Below, one piece after another: positions 50,084 through 59,456 of a stretch of 64,000 nt of DNA; position 1 is the first letter of the stretch, and every line of letters starts with the position of its first letter. The stretch is from an uncultured Bradyrhizobium sp. (GTDB lineage Bacteria > Pseudomonadota > Alphaproteobacteria > Rhizobiales > Xanthobacteraceae): assembly GCF_936928535.1 (NCBI RefSeq), contig NZ_CAKZHY010000052.1, positions 5,001 through 69,000 of the forward strand. Direction: 5' to 3'. The notes beneath the pieces were generated by a model that ran no database searches, was not told the origin of the DNA, and saw nothing but the letters and a program-made list of their open reading frames with translations. A program made the position numbers and the translations under genes.

Positions 50084-50947
50084 ATGCGCGTCCTGCTGCT
50101 GTTTGCCCTGCTGCTGATCGGCTCGCCGTTGCACGCGGCTGAGCGGCTCAATGTCGTTGCGAGCTTCTCGATCCTCGGTGATTTCGTCCGCACGATCGGC
50201 GGCGACCGCATCAATCTGACCACGCTGGTTGGCCCCGACTGCGACGTCCACGTCTACACGCCGGCACCGGGCGACGCGAAACGAATCGCGGAGGCGAAGC
50301 TCGTCATCGTCAACGGGCTCGGGCTGGAAGGCTGGCTGCCGCGCCTCGTGCAATCCGCAGGCAGCAAGGCGCAGGTGGTGACCGCGAGCGCCGGCATCGC
50401 GCCCCTGAAGCTCGGCTCGGCCGCCGATCCGCATGCCTGGCAGTCCGTCCCCAACGCCAGGATGTACGTCACCGATATTGTCAATGCGCTGGCCGCCGCC
50501 GATCCTGACGATGCGGATGTCTTCCGTACCCAGGCCAAGGCCTACCTGGAAAAGCTCGAAGCGCTCGACCGCGAGGTCCGCGACGCCGTCGCCAAAATTC
50601 CGGCCGAACGGCGCAAGGTGATCTCGACCCACGATGCCTTCGGCTATTTCGCCGCCGAATATGGCGTCCAGTTCGTGGCCCCCCTGGGCGTCTCCACGGA
50701 AACCGAGCCCAGCGCGCGGGACATCGCCACCATTATCGGCCAGATCAGGGCCCAAAAGATCCCGGCGGTTTTTCTTGAAAATATCAGCGATGACCGCCTG
50801 ATCCGGCGGATCGCGGCCGAGACCGGCGCCAAGGTCGGCGGGACCCTGATTTCGGACAGTTTGACCGGCGAAAAGGGGCCTGCACCCACTTACATTGATA
50901 TGGTCAGGCACAATATAAAGGCCCTGACCAGCGCGCTTGACCAATAG
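50084..50947 (+). CDS. znuA: Zinc-binding periplasmic protein ZnuA
   Basis: 287 residues. A signal peptide covers about residues 1-19. Metal ligands are expected in CDVHVYTP (His56), ADPHAWQ, STHDAFGYFAAEY and the late LISDSL region, as in cluster A-I binding proteins. The His-rich loop of many ZnuA proteins is absent; the His-rich stretches sit instead in two neighbours. The start at 50084 follows an AGAGGCG site; a GTG at 50078 is possible and overlaps the znuB stop. Confidence 0.88.
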   Translation: MRVLLLFALLLIGSPLHAAERLNVVASFSILGDFVRTIGGDRINLTTLVGPDCDVHVYTPAPGDAKRIAEAKLVIVNGLGLEGWLPRLVQSAGSKAQVVTASAGIAPLKLGSAADPHAWQSVPNARMYVTDIVNALAAADPDDADVFRTQAKAYLEKLEALDREVRDAVAKIPAERRKVISTHDAFGYFAAEYGVQFVAPLGVSTETEPSARDIATIIGQIRAQKIPAVFLENISDDRLIRRIAAETGAKVGGTLISDSLTGEKGPAPTYIDMVRHNIKALTSALDQ

Positions 50948-51001
50948 GGCAGGGGGCCACCCCGCCGTGCGTCGCGCGGAAAAGCCCGACCCGGAGTTCT
51001 C

Positions 51002-52051
51002 ATGTCTGAAGCGACCGCCTCCAAAATACCCGTGACCGTCCTGACCGGTTATCTCGGTGCCGGCAAGACCACGCTCCTCAACCGCATCCTGTCGGAAAAC
51101 CACGGCAAGAAATACGCCGTCATCGTCAACGAATTCGGCGAGATCGGCATCGACAACGACCTCATCATCGGCGCCGACGAGGAAGTGTTCGAAATGAACA
51201 ACGGCTGCATCTGCTGCACCGTGCGCGGCGACCTCGTCCGCATCATGGACGGCCTGATGAAGCGCAAGGGCAAGTTCGACGCCATCATCGTCGAGACCAC
51301 CGGCCTTGCCGATCCGGCGCCGGTCGCCCAGACCTTCTTCGTCGATGAGGACGTGCAGAAGAACGCCCGGCTCGATGCGGTGGTCACGGTCGCGGACGCA
51401 AAATGGTTGTCCGACCGTTTGAAGGACGCGCCCGAAGCCAAGAACCAGATCGCCTTTGCCGACGTCATCGTGCTGAACAAGACCGATCTCGTGACCAAGC
51501 CGGAGCTTGCCGAGGTCGAGGCCCGCATCCGCGCCATCAACCCCTATGCGAAGCTGCATCGCACCGAGCGCTGCTCGGTGGCGCTGGCCGACGTGCTCGA
51601 TCGCGGCGCGTTCGACCTCGACCGCATCCTCGACATCGAGCCCTCATTCCTGGAGGCCGACGATCATGACCACGATCATGATCATCACCACCATCACGAC
51701 CACGATCATCACCACCATGATCACGGCCATGGCCTGAAGCACTATCACGACGAGGACATGCAGTCGCTGTCGCTCAAGACCGACAAGCCGCTCGATCCGA
51801 ACGTGTTCATGCCCTGGCTGCAGAACCTGGTGCAGGTCGAGGGCGGCAAGATCCTGCGCTCGAAGGGCATCCTCGCCTTCCACGACGACGACGACCGCTA
51901 CGTCTTCCAGGGCGTCCACATGATGCTGGAGGGCAACCACCAGCGGAAATGGAAGGACGGCGAGAAGCGCGAGAGCCGCCTCGTCTTCATCGGTCGCGAA
52001 TTGCCGGAGAAGGCCATTCGCGAAGGCTTCGAGAGCTGCATCGTCTCGTGA
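51002..52051 (+). CDS. CobW/G3E-family GTPase, probable zinc metallochaperone
   Basis: 349 residues. Walker A is GYLGAGKT (16-23), the metal site is Cys69-Ile-Cys-Cys72, and NKTD follows. Between the GTPase and the C-terminal CobW domain is a stretch of about 35 residues made almost only of His and Asp. The C-terminal domain contains LRSKGILAFHDDDDRYVFQGVHMMLEG. Proteins of this type (ZNG1/ZigA-like) deliver zinc during scarcity. It follows znuA by 54 bp and overlaps the WD40 gene by one base, so it belongs to the zinc operon. Confidence 0.9.
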   Translation: MSEATASKIPVTVLTGYLGAGKTTLLNRILSENHGKKYAVIVNEFGEIGIDNDLIIGADEEVFEMNNGCICCTVRGDLVRIMDGLMKRKGKFDAIIVETTGLADPAPVAQTFFVDEDVQKNARLDAVVTVADAKWLSDRLKDAPEAKNQIAFADVIVLNKTDLVTKPELAEVEARIRAINPYAKLHRTERCSVALADVLDRGAFDLDRILDIEPSFLEADDHDHDHDHHHHHDHDHHHHDHGHGLKHYHDEDMQSLSLKTDKPLDPNVFMPWLQNLVQVEGGKILRSKGILAFHDDDDRYVFQGVHMMLEGNHQRKWKDGEKRESRLVFIGRELPEKAIREGFESCIVS

Positions 52052-53067
52052 TGAAAGAGTTTTCGCCGGCCCCCGAGTCCGCCTCGATCGTCTCCGTCAC
52101 CGACCGCGTCAAGCCTGTTGCGCTCGGCATGGGCGTGACCTCGGTGCATTTCCTTGGCCCCCGCGCCGCCTTCGTCGGTGGTGAGGAGAATGTCGCGTTC
52201 GTCGACGACAAGGGCGACGTCACTACAGTCGCCGTGCACAGCGGCGGTATTCTCTCGGTCGCCTCCGACGGCAAGCGCCTCGTGATGGGCGGCGACGACG
52301 GCAAGGTCGTCTCGGTCGACGCCAAGGGCGAGGTGACGCTGCTCGCGACCGATCCGAAGCGGCGCTGGATCGATGCGGTCGCGCTGCATCCCGACGGCGC
52401 CTACGCCTGGTCCGCCGGCAAGACGGCGACCGTCAAGAGCGGCAAGGCCGAGAAGTCGCTCGATGTTCCCTCGACCGTCGGCGGGCTTGGGTTTGCGCCG
52501 AAGGGATTGCGGCTTGCGATCGCGCATTACAATGGCGCCACCCTGTGGTTTCCGAACATGGAGGGGTCGGCCGAATTCCTGCCCTGGGCCGGCTCGCATC
52601 TCGGCGTCACCTTCAGCCCGGACAACAAATTCCTGGTCACCTCGATGCATGAGGCGGCGCTGCATGGCTGGCGCCTTGCCGACAACAGGCACATGCGCAT
52701 GACCGGCTATCCCGGCCGCGTCCGTTCGATGTCCTGGAGCGCGGGCGGCAAGGGGCTGGCGACCTCGGGCGCCGACACCGTCATCATCTGGCCGTTCGCC
52801 ACCAAGGACGGCCCGATGGGCAAGGAGCCTGCGATGCTCGCGCCGCTGCAGGCCCGCGTCTCGGTTGTCGCCTGCCATCCGAAGAACGACATCCTGGCCT
52901 GCGGCTACGCTGACGGCACCGTGTTGATGGTGCGGATGGAGGACGGCGCGGAGATCCTGGTCCGCCGCAATGGCGCGCCGCCGGTCGCCGGGCTCGCCTG
53001 GAACGCCAAGGGCACGCTGCTCGCCTTCGCCCACGAAAATGGGGACGGCGGGCTGCTGGAGCTTTGA
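52051..53067 (+). CDS. WD40/beta-propeller protein of the zinc operon
   Basis: 338 residues from the ATG that overlaps the CobW stop by one base (TGATG). It has about seven repeats of beta-propeller type, such as GGILSVASDGKRLVMGGDDGKVVSVD and LGVTFSPDNKFLVTSMHEAALHGWRLA. No signal peptide and no Zn-binding motif is seen. Translational coupling to the GTPase suggests that it is a partner or scaffold in zinc handling, but its function is not known. Confidence 0.82.
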   Translation: MKEFSPAPESASIVSVTDRVKPVALGMGVTSVHFLGPRAAFVGGEENVAFVDDKGDVTTVAVHSGGILSVASDGKRLVMGGDDGKVVSVDAKGEVTLLATDPKRRWIDAVALHPDGAYAWSAGKTATVKSGKAEKSLDVPSTVGGLGFAPKGLRLAIAHYNGATLWFPNMEGSAEFLPWAGSHLGVTFSPDNKFLVTSMHEAALHGWRLADNRHMRMTGYPGRVRSMSWSAGGKGLATSGADTVIIWPFATKDGPMGKEPAMLAPLQARVSVVACHPKNDILACGYADGTVLMVRMEDGAEILVRRNGAPPVAGLAWNAKGTLLAFAHENGDGGLLEL

Positions 53068-53097
53068 TCTGTCATGGTTCCCGCCGTATAGGGGACC

Positions 53098-53814
53098 ATG
53101 CGATTTCTCACGACCTTCCAGCTCGCTGATTTTGCCGACACCCTGATCAGCCTGTTCACAGCCTTCGTGCTGGGCACGCTGATCGGTGCCGAGCGGCAAT
53201 ATCGCCAGCGCACCGCGGGCCTGCGCACCAACGTGCTGGTCGCCGTTGGCGCCGCCGCCTTCGTCGATCTCGCCATGCATCTGGATGGCGCAGACGGCGC
53301 GGTCCGCGTGATCGCCTATGTCGTCTCCGGCATCGGCTTTCTTGGCGCCGGCGTCATCATGAAGCAGGGCATGGACGTCCGTGGCCTCAACACCGCGGCG
53401 ACGCTATGGGCTTCCGCCGCCGTCGGCTCCTGCGCCGGGGCCGACATGGTCGCGCAGGCGGCTGCGCTCACCGTGTTCATCATTGCCGGCAACACGCTGC
53501 TACGCCCCCTCGTCAATGCCATCAACCGCATTCCGCTGAACGTGAAGTCGCTTGAGGCGACCTATTACTTCAAGCTCGCGGTTGCGCTGGACGCCTTGCC
53601 CGACATGCGCGACCGGCTCGTCGACAAGCTCGAGGACGCAAAATATCCGGTCGCCGATGTCGAGATTGTCGAGACCGGTGACGATCTGATCGAGATCGTC
53701 GCGGAGCTGGTTGCGACCGCGGTCGATCCGAACGAGCTCAACGCGGTGGCAACCGAGCTCCAGCACCTGCCGGGGGTCCGTCACGCCACCTGGGAAGTCA
53801 GCACCACGGATTGA
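53098..53814 (+). CDS. MgtC/SapB-family membrane protein
   Basis: 238 residues. About four to five membrane helices include LGTLIGAERQYRQRTAGLRTNVLVAVGAAAFV and GIGFLGAGVIMKQGMDVRGLNTAATLWASAAVG, the MgtC signature. The C-terminal part (about 150-238) resembles an ACT-like regulatory domain. MgtC proteins affect magnesium or phosphate balance and ATP synthase in some bacteria. It lies 30 bp after the WD40 gene and may share its transcript or have its own promoter. Confidence 0.88.
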   Translation: MRFLTTFQLADFADTLISLFTAFVLGTLIGAERQYRQRTAGLRTNVLVAVGAAAFVDLAMHLDGADGAVRVIAYVVSGIGFLGAGVIMKQGMDVRGLNTAATLWASAAVGSCAGADMVAQAAALTVFIIAGNTLLRPLVNAINRIPLNVKSLEATYYFKLAVALDALPDMRDRLVDKLEDAKYPVADVEIVETGDDLIEIVAELVATAVDPNELNAVATELQHLPGVRHATWEVSTTD

Positions 53815-53916
53815 GCGCGGCATTTGAGCGCCCCGAACCATGGTTCCCGCCTAGCGACGCGTGGAACTGCAATCGTGGAAATTCGTTGATCCCCCGGACA
53901 AAAGGCGGTGATCGAC

Positions 53917-54246
53917 ATGCCCAGCCAGAACAAGCGAAACCAGAAGCTCGATCTCACAATTGCCGGCTCGCTGTTCGCAGCGGGCGTCGTTGTCTCGGTG
54001 ATATCACTGGCTCAAATTCGCGCCGAGAGCAGGACTGAGCTGGCGCAGGCGACGCAGCCGCTCCAGGGCACCCCATCAACCGATCAGGACAAGATGCCCG
54101 CCGAGGCAAAGCCCGGCGGCGAGCGTCCCACCACGCCTGCTCCCCAGCCGGCGCGCCCCGATCCGCAGACGCAGGGTGCGGCGACCAAACCGGCACTTCC
54201 GCCGGCGCCCGCCGAGAAGGTCGCTCCGCCGCTCGAGAAGAAGTAG
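53917..54246 (+). CDS. Small membrane-anchored Pro-rich protein
   Basis: 109 residues from the ATG at 53917. One membrane helix at about residues 13-33 (LTIAGSLFAAGVVVSVISLAQI) is followed by a Pro/Ala/Lys-rich, probably disordered tail. It has no recognised domain. Its position between mgtC-like and acetoacetate decarboxylase genes says nothing about its job. A GTG at 53908 could start three residues earlier. Confidence 0.6.
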   Translation: MPSQNKRNQKLDLTIAGSLFAAGVVVSVISLAQIRAESRTELAQATQPLQGTPSTDQDKMPAEAKPGGERPTTPAPQPARPDPQTQGAATKPALPPAPAEKVAPPLEKK

Positions 54247-54360
54247 CATCAAAGGCCGCGCATTTTGACGCGGATGTGACGATTGCTGCTGCTTTTACGA
54301 TCTCGCCTCGACGCCCGGCCCGCTCCATAATCCGTCGAACCAACGACAGATGGGGCTCCC

Positions 54361-55101
54361 ATGAAGATCGAGGACGTTCGCCGCACCGCCTATTCGATGC
54401 CGCTCACCAACCCGTCGTTCCCGCCGGGGCCATATCGCTTTTTCAACCGCGAGTATTTCATCATCACCTACAGGACCGATCCAGAAGCCCTTGCGGCCAT
54501 CGTGCCCGAGCCGCTTGAGGTGGCGGAGCCGGTGGTGAAATACGAATTCATCCGCATGCCCGACTCGACTGGCTTCGGCGATTACACCGAGACCGGGCAG
54601 GTGATCCCGGTCCGCTTCAAGGGCGAGCTCGGCGCTTACACCCACGCGATGTATCTCGACGACGAGGGGCCGATCGCCGGCGGACGCGAGTTGTGGGGCT
54701 TTCCGAAGAAGCTGGCGCGGCCGAAGATCGAGGTCGAGAGCGACGTGCTGGTCGGCTCGCTGCATTACGGCTCGGTGCTCTGTGCCTCCGCGACCATGGG
54801 CTACAAGCACCGCAAGGTGGACCTTGACGCGGTGCTGCAGCCGATGAAGACGCCGAACTTCATCCTGAAGATTATCCCGCATGTCGACGGCACCCCCCGG
54901 ATCTGCGAGCTGGTGCGCTTCCATCTCGAGGACATCACGCTGAAGGAAGCCTGGACCGGCCCCGCCGCGCTCGGCCTGTTTCCTCACGCGCTCTGCGATG
55001 TCGCCCGCCTGCCGGTGCGCGAGGTGATCTCGGCGCTGCACTTCAAGGCGGACCTGACGCTCGGGCTCGGCAGCGTGGCGTTCGATTACATGGCGAAGTG
55101 A
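54361..55101 (+). CDS. adc: Acetoacetate decarboxylase
   Basis: 246 residues, the normal family size. The active-site Lys pair is Lys116-Lys117 in [14 protein letters not shown], near the position of the Schiff-base Lys in Clostridium enzymes. [19 protein letters not shown] is another conserved segment. It makes acetone and CO2 from acetoacetate, or acts on a related beta-keto acid. It stands alone; the acetoacetyl-CoA genes at 16-28 kb are distant. The next gene is convergent, with a perfect hairpin between. Confidence 0.87.
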   Translation: MKIEDVRRTAYSMPLTNPSFPPGPYRFFNREYFIITYRTDPEALAAIVPEPLEVAEPVVKYEFIRMPDSTGFGDYTETGQVIPVRFKGELGAYTHAMYLDDEGPIAGGRELWGFPKKLARPKIEVESDVLVGSLHYGSVLCASATMGYKHRKVDLDAVLQPMKTPNFILKIIPHVDGTPRICELVRFHLEDITLKEAWTGPAALGLFPHALCDVARLPVREVISALHFKADLTLGLGSVAFDYMAK

Positions 55102-55112
55102 TGTGAGTGGGC

Positions 55113-55134
55113 GGGGCGCGGCATGACGCGCCCC
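55113..55134. terminator. Hairpin between convergent genes
   Basis: GGGGCGCG and CGCGCCCC form a perfect 8-bp stem with a six-base loop in the 42-bp gap between adc and the lyase gene. No T run is seen on the + strand. Confidence 0.5.
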
Positions 55135-55143
55135 GGTCCGCTG

Positions 55144-56751
55144 TTAATTCGCCGCGCCGTTCGGCAGCAGCGTCGCAAACGCCTGGTCGAGCGCAGTATC
55201 GGCCTTGGTGAGCTTGTCGCGCTGGGCGGCAAGCCAGAGCTTGTCGGCATCGAGGCGCTGCTGCGACGACTTAAGCATCCGCGCAGTCTCCTCCGGCTGC
55301 GGACCGCCGACGCCCTTGGTGTGCGTCACGATCCATTCCGGTGACATCACCTCCCTGAATTCGGCCTCGCTCATCGGGAACGGCCTTGCCGGCATGTTGA
55401 ATTTGGCAAGCGTCTTGGCGAACAGGTCGGTCACTTCATTGAAGGGGATGGTCTTGGGCGTGAGATCCAGCGGCCGCGCATAGCTGACCATTTGTGACGC
55501 AAAGCCATGCCCGACGCGGAACGGGATCTGGTGCGCCTCCAGCAGCAGCTCGGCGAGGTTCATGGTCGAGGTCCAGTCGCTCTCCAGCTCTTCCCTCGCG
55601 CGGGCCTTGTTGACCACGATCGCATCGAACACCCGGTCGGTGGCGCTGACCATTTTGACGGCGCGCGGGAACAGGCCGATATCCTCGGACTGGGACTTGG
55701 AATCGACCATGCCTGACATGACGTTGTGAGCGCGGATCGACACCGCTCCCGACAGCCCCACAACATCTGAAGCGGCGATCCGCGCCTGCATGATCAGGCC
55801 CGGATTGCGCTTCTGCGGCATCGAGCTGCTGGTGTAGGTCGAGCCCTCCTGCAGCAATAGCCACGGCCGCACCTCGGCGTATTGCGTATGCAGGTCCTGC
55901 ATCATCGCGCCGATGCGGATGGCGGCCGAATTGGCGATGGCGGTGGCCTCGAGCTGGTTGTCGAACGGGATCACCTGGTTGGCGTCCATCGAATTCTCGA
56001 CGATGCCGTCAAAGCCGAGCAACTGGGCGAGGCGCATGCGGTTCAGCGGCCAGATCGAGTCGGACATGACGCCGACGCCCATCGGGCTGAGGTTGAGCCG
56101 GCGGTAGGCTTCGCTGATGCGCTGCTGGTCGCGCTCGAACGATTCCTCATAGGCCAGCAGGTAATGACCATAGGTGATGGGCACCGCCTGCACGCCGTTG
56201 GTGTAGCCGGGCATCAATGCATCGAGATTGTCGGCCGCCTTGGCGAGCAGCTTGGCACGCAAGCCGAGCAGCGCCTCGGCAAAATCTAGGGTCTGGTTGC
56301 GCAGCTTGGCCGCGCGGAAGGTCGCGTACATGTCCTGGCGGCTGCGCCCGGCGTGGATGACCGAGGCCTCCTCGCCGACCTTGTCGGTCATGATCTTCTC
56401 GATCTGAAGGACGTCGCTCGGGCGCTTGCCGTCGGGCTCACGTGCCTGGCGGATCGTGTAGTCGACGCCGGAGGCGATCAGCTGGCCGGTCGTTTTCGGG
56501 AAGATGCCTTCCTCCACCAGCATCACGGTGGAGGCCTTGTTGATTTTGTTGAGCCAGTAGAACTGGTCCTCGGCTGCGTCCGATTTGCTGGTCGAGGGCT
56601 GCGCGTCGCTGGGGGCGTTGGCGCCGATCTTGGCGGCGTTTTCGTTGCATTCCTGCGTGGTCTTGCAGGGCAACTGACCGGTGTCCGCGGCCCATGCGTG
56701 GGACGCGATCAGGAGGCTGACGCCTCCCGCGATGCAGGCGATGTTCTTCAT
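55144..56751 (-). CDS. Exported argininosuccinate-lyase-like protein
   Basis: 535 residues. A signal peptide covers about residues 1-22 (ending AWA). The rest is a fumarase/aspartase/argininosuccinate lyase superfamily protein, with GRSRQD at 135-140 and the lyase signature SSSMPQKRNP at 308-317. In argininosuccinate lyases the first motif is GRSRND, here with Gln. The PGYTHLQ motif holding a conserved His reads PGYTNGVQ, with Asn185. Argininosuccinate lyases are cytosolic, so this periplasmic relative probably does something else or has lost activity. It lies 98 bp downstream of homospermidine synthase and may be cotranscribed with it. Confidence 0.8.
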   Translation of the reverse strand: MKNIACIAGGVSLLIASHAWAADTGQLPCKTTQECNENAAKIGANAPSDAQPSTSKSDAAEDQFYWLNKINKASTVMLVEEGIFPKTTGQLIASGVDYTIRQAREPDGKRPSDVLQIEKIMTDKVGEEASVIHAGRSRQDMYATFRAAKLRNQTLDFAEALLGLRAKLLAKAADNLDALMPGYTNGVQAVPITYGHYLLAYEESFERDQQRISEAYRRLNLSPMGVGVMSDSIWPLNRMRLAQLLGFDGIVENSMDANQVIPFDNQLEATAIANSAAIRIGAMMQDLHTQYAEVRPWLLLQEGSTYTSSSMPQKRNPGLIMQARIAASDVVGLSGAVSIRAHNVMSGMVDSKSQSEDIGLFPRAVKMVSATDRVFDAIVVNKARAREELESDWTSTMNLAELLLEAHQIPFRVGHGFASQMVSYARPLDLTPKTIPFNEVTDLFAKTLAKFNMPARPFPMSEAEFREVMSPEWIVTHTKGVGGPQPEETARMLKSSQQRLDADKLWLAAQRDKLTKADTALDQAFATLLPNGAAN

Positions 56752-56849
56752 GCGGACCTCCCGGTTGCCGTGCCACCGGGCGGTTGGTTAGCACCCGGGC
56801 TGGCGGAAGGCTATTAGCCTCCCGTTCACGGCCCGGACAGGTGCGCCGG

Positions 56850-58292
56850 TCAGCGCACCAGGATGTTTTTGAACTGCCAGGGATCGCTGCTGTCGATCTC
56901 CTCCGGGAACAGTCCCGGACGATCCGTCAGCGGCGTCCAGTCGGTATAGAAGCCTTTCACCGGGCCGAGATACGGCAGCTGGATTTCCAGCAGGCGATCG
57001 AAATCCATCTCGTCGGCTTCGACGATGCCCTCGTTCGGGTTCTCCAATGCCCACACCATGCCGCCGAGCACCGCGGAGGTCACCTGCAGGGCGGTGGCGT
57101 TCTGATAGGGCGCAAGCTCCCGGGTCTCTTCGATCGAGAGCTGCGAGCCGAACCAGTAGGCGTTGTTGTCGTGGCCGAACAAGAGCACGCCGAGCTCGTC
57201 AATGCCGTCGACGATCTCGTCCTCTTCGAGGATGTGGTGCTTTTCCTGCATCTTCCCGGCGCGGCCGAACAGTTCATGCAGCGACAGCACGGCATCGTCG
57301 GCCGGGTGATAGGCGTAGTGGCAGGTCGGCCGGTAGACCGCCTTGCCCGAGGCATCCCGCACCGTGAAGTAATCGGAGATCGAGATCGACTCGTTGTGGG
57401 TGACGAGGAAGCCGTACTGCGCGCCGCGCGTCGGGCACCAGGTCCGCACGCGCGTGTTGGCGCCGGGCTGCATCAGATAGATCGCGGCGCCACAGCCGGC
57501 TTCATGGGTATGGGCATTCTCGGGCATCCACTTCTCATGGGTGCCCCAGCCGAGCTCGGACGGCTGCATGCCCTCCGACAGGAAACCTTCCACCGACCAG
57601 GTGTTGACGAAGACGTCGGGCTCCTTCGGCTTCTTCGCGCGCTGGGTGTCACGCTCGGCGATGTGGATGCCCTTGATGCCGGCCTGCCGCATCAAATCGG
57701 CCCATTCGGCCTTGGTCTTCGGCTTGGGTGCATTGAGCTTCAGGTCGGCGGCGACATTGAGCAGCGCCTGCTTGACGAAGAACGAGACCATGCCGGGGTT
57801 CGCGCCACAGCAGGACACGGCCGTGGTCGAGCCGGCGGGGCGCGCCCGCTTGGCGGCCAGCGTCACCTCGCGCAGCGCGTAGTTGGAGCGCGCTTCCGGG
57901 CCCTTCGTTGAATCGAAATAGAAGCCGAGCCAAGGCTCGTTGACGGTGTCGATATAGAGCGCGCCGATCTCGTTGCAGAGCTCCATGATGTCGGTCGAGC
58001 CGGTGTCGACGGAGAGATTGACGCAAAAGCCCTGGCCGCCGCCTTCCGTCAGCAGCGGGGTCAGCAATTCGCGATAATTTTCCTTGGTCACGGCCTTCTG
58101 GATGAAGCGCACATTCTGCTTCTCGCAATGCGCCCTGCGGCCCTCGTCCTTCGGGTCGATCACGGTGACGCGCGACTTGTCGTAGTCGAGATGGCGCTCG
58201 ATCATCGGCAAAGTGCCTTTGCCGATGGAGCCGAAGCCGACCATGACGATGGGACCGGTGATCTTCGCGTAGATCTGCGAGGGAGGGCTCAT
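56850..58292 (-). CDS. hss: Homospermidine synthase
   Basis: 480 residues, the length of bacterial homospermidine synthases. The Rossmann motif VMVGFGSIGKGTLPMIERH is at 16-34. NLSVDTGSTDIMELCNEIG and YIDTVNEPWLGFYFD are conserved, and CCGANPGMVSFFVKQAL, IYLMQPGANTRVRTW and HHILEEDEIVDGIDELGVLL follow. It uses NAD to join two putrescines into sym-homospermidine, the main polyamine of many rhizobia. The ornithine decarboxylase gene that makes putrescine lies in the same orientation, two genes upstream. Confidence 0.93.
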   Translation of the reverse strand: MSPPSQIYAKITGPIVMVGFGSIGKGTLPMIERHLDYDKSRVTVIDPKDEGRRAHCEKQNVRFIQKAVTKENYRELLTPLLTEGGGQGFCVNLSVDTGSTDIMELCNEIGALYIDTVNEPWLGFYFDSTKGPEARSNYALREVTLAAKRARPAGSTTAVSCCGANPGMVSFFVKQALLNVAADLKLNAPKPKTKAEWADLMRQAGIKGIHIAERDTQRAKKPKEPDVFVNTWSVEGFLSEGMQPSELGWGTHEKWMPENAHTHEAGCGAAIYLMQPGANTRVRTWCPTRGAQYGFLVTHNESISISDYFTVRDASGKAVYRPTCHYAYHPADDAVLSLHELFGRAGKMQEKHHILEEDEIVDGIDELGVLLFGHDNNAYWFGSQLSIEETRELAPYQNATALQVTSAVLGGMVWALENPNEGIVEADEMDFDRLLEIQLPYLGPVKGFYTDWTPLTDRPGLFPEEIDSSDPWQFKNILVR

Positions 58293-58332
58293 GGGATGGT
58301 TTCTCCGGAACGTGCTGGCGGACAGGGGTGGA

Positions 58333-58722
58333 TCAAGCGCTGCGGCGCTTGGCGGTGACTTCGATCTCGACCTTCATCTCGGAATTCGCGAGGGCGCTGA
58401 CGACCAGCAATGTCGCTGCCGGCCTGATGTCGCCGAGAACCCCGCCGCAGACGGCGAAGTGATCATCGATGTAGCTGGCGTCGGTGACGTAGTAAGTCGC
58501 ACGGACGATATCGGCCATCTCGAACCCGCCCTCCTTCAGGGCGGCTTCGATGGTCTTGAAGCAGTTGCGTGACTGGCTCGTGACATCATCAGGCATCGTC
58601 ATCGTCGTGTAGTCATAGCCGGTGGTTCCCGCGACGAAGCAGAACTCGCCGTCAACCACGGCGCGGCTGTAGCCGACGGACTTCTCGAGGGGGGAGCCGG
58701 TGGAAATCAGGCGACGGGACAT
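58333..58722 (-). CDS. RidA-family protein
   Basis: 129 residues of the YjgF/YER057c/UK114 fold. Conserved features are GEFCFVAGTTGYD near the N-terminus, SQSRNCFKTIEAALKEGGFEMADIVRATYYVTD in the middle and RPAATLLVVSALANSEMKVEIEVTA at the end. The Arg in RPAATLLV is the residue that contacts the imine carboxylate in RidA. Such proteins hydrolyse reactive enamines and imines. It is placed between homospermidine synthase and a GNAT gene in the polyamine unit. Confidence 0.85.
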   Translation of the reverse strand: MSRRLISTGSPLEKSVGYSRAVVDGEFCFVAGTTGYDYTTMTMPDDVTSQSRNCFKTIEAALKEGGFEMADIVRATYYVTDASYIDDHFAVCGGVLGDIRPAATLLVVSALANSEMKVEIEVTAKRRSA

Positions 58723-58868
58723 GGGTTCGGCCTCGGCTGAAAGGTGGATTTCGTGGGTTTAAAGGGCGTTTCGGGGGCTCACGCAACCCCAAAGCAACGG
58801 AGCAAGCGAAGGCGCGACCGAGCGTTGCCGCGTGGCGCGGCTTCGGTCGTTGCCCTCATGGCAAATCC

Positions 58869-59456
58869 TTACGCCGCGTGCGCCTGGAGGGGACGAACCA
58901 CCCTCCGTTTAGGCAGGGCCGCGCCGGTCGGAACGATCATCCCTTCGGCGCCATCAAGCACACCGTCGGTGAATTCGATCGCCAGCAGGCGCTCGCGCTC
59001 GAACGGGCCGGGCAGCAGCAGTGCGCCGGTCTTCGCGGCCGAGAAGCCGAAGCGGGCGTAGTAGGGGCCATCGCCGAGCAGGATCACCGCTTCATGCCCG
59101 CGCGCCCGGGCGGCGACCAGCGCTTGTTGCATCAGCGCGGCGCCGATCCCGAGCTCGCGGCAGGCAGGGTCCACCGCCAACGGTCCGAGGACCAGAGCGG
59201 GCCTGTCTCCGGCGCTGACGTGCCACAGCCGCACGGTTCCCACGAGCTTGCCTTCGCGCATCGCCGACAAGGCAAGGCCTGCGGCGGGCGCGCGTCCGTC
59301 GCGCAGGCGCTGGCATGTGCGGCTATGGCGGGTCTCGCCGAAGCAGGCATCGAGCAGCGCTTCACGCGTCGCGACGTCGGCAGCACGTTCCGCACGGATC
59401 GCGAACGGAGCGGCTTCCGAGGTGAGGGCAATTTGTGGCTTCCGAGGAGCAGTCAT
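58869..59456 (-). CDS. GNAT-family N-acetyltransferase
   Basis: 195 residues. An N-terminal region (IRAERAADVATREALLDACFG) precedes the acetyl-CoA site LAVDPACRELGIGAALMQQALVAARARGHEAVILLGD, followed by YYARFGFSAAKTGALLLPGPFERERLLAIEF. This is close in order to YhbS-like acetyltransferases. It may acetylate a polyamine or be unrelated to the neighbours. It lies between the ornithine decarboxylase and RidA genes on the same strand. Confidence 0.83.
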   Translation of the reverse strand: MTAPRKPQIALTSEAAPFAIRAERAADVATREALLDACFGETRHSRTCQRLRDGRAPAAGLALSAMREGKLVGTVRLWHVSAGDRPALVLGPLAVDPACRELGIGAALMQQALVAARARGHEAVILLGDGPYYARFGFSAAKTGALLLPGPFERERLLAIEFTDGVLDGAEGMIVPTGAALPKRRVVRPLQAHAA

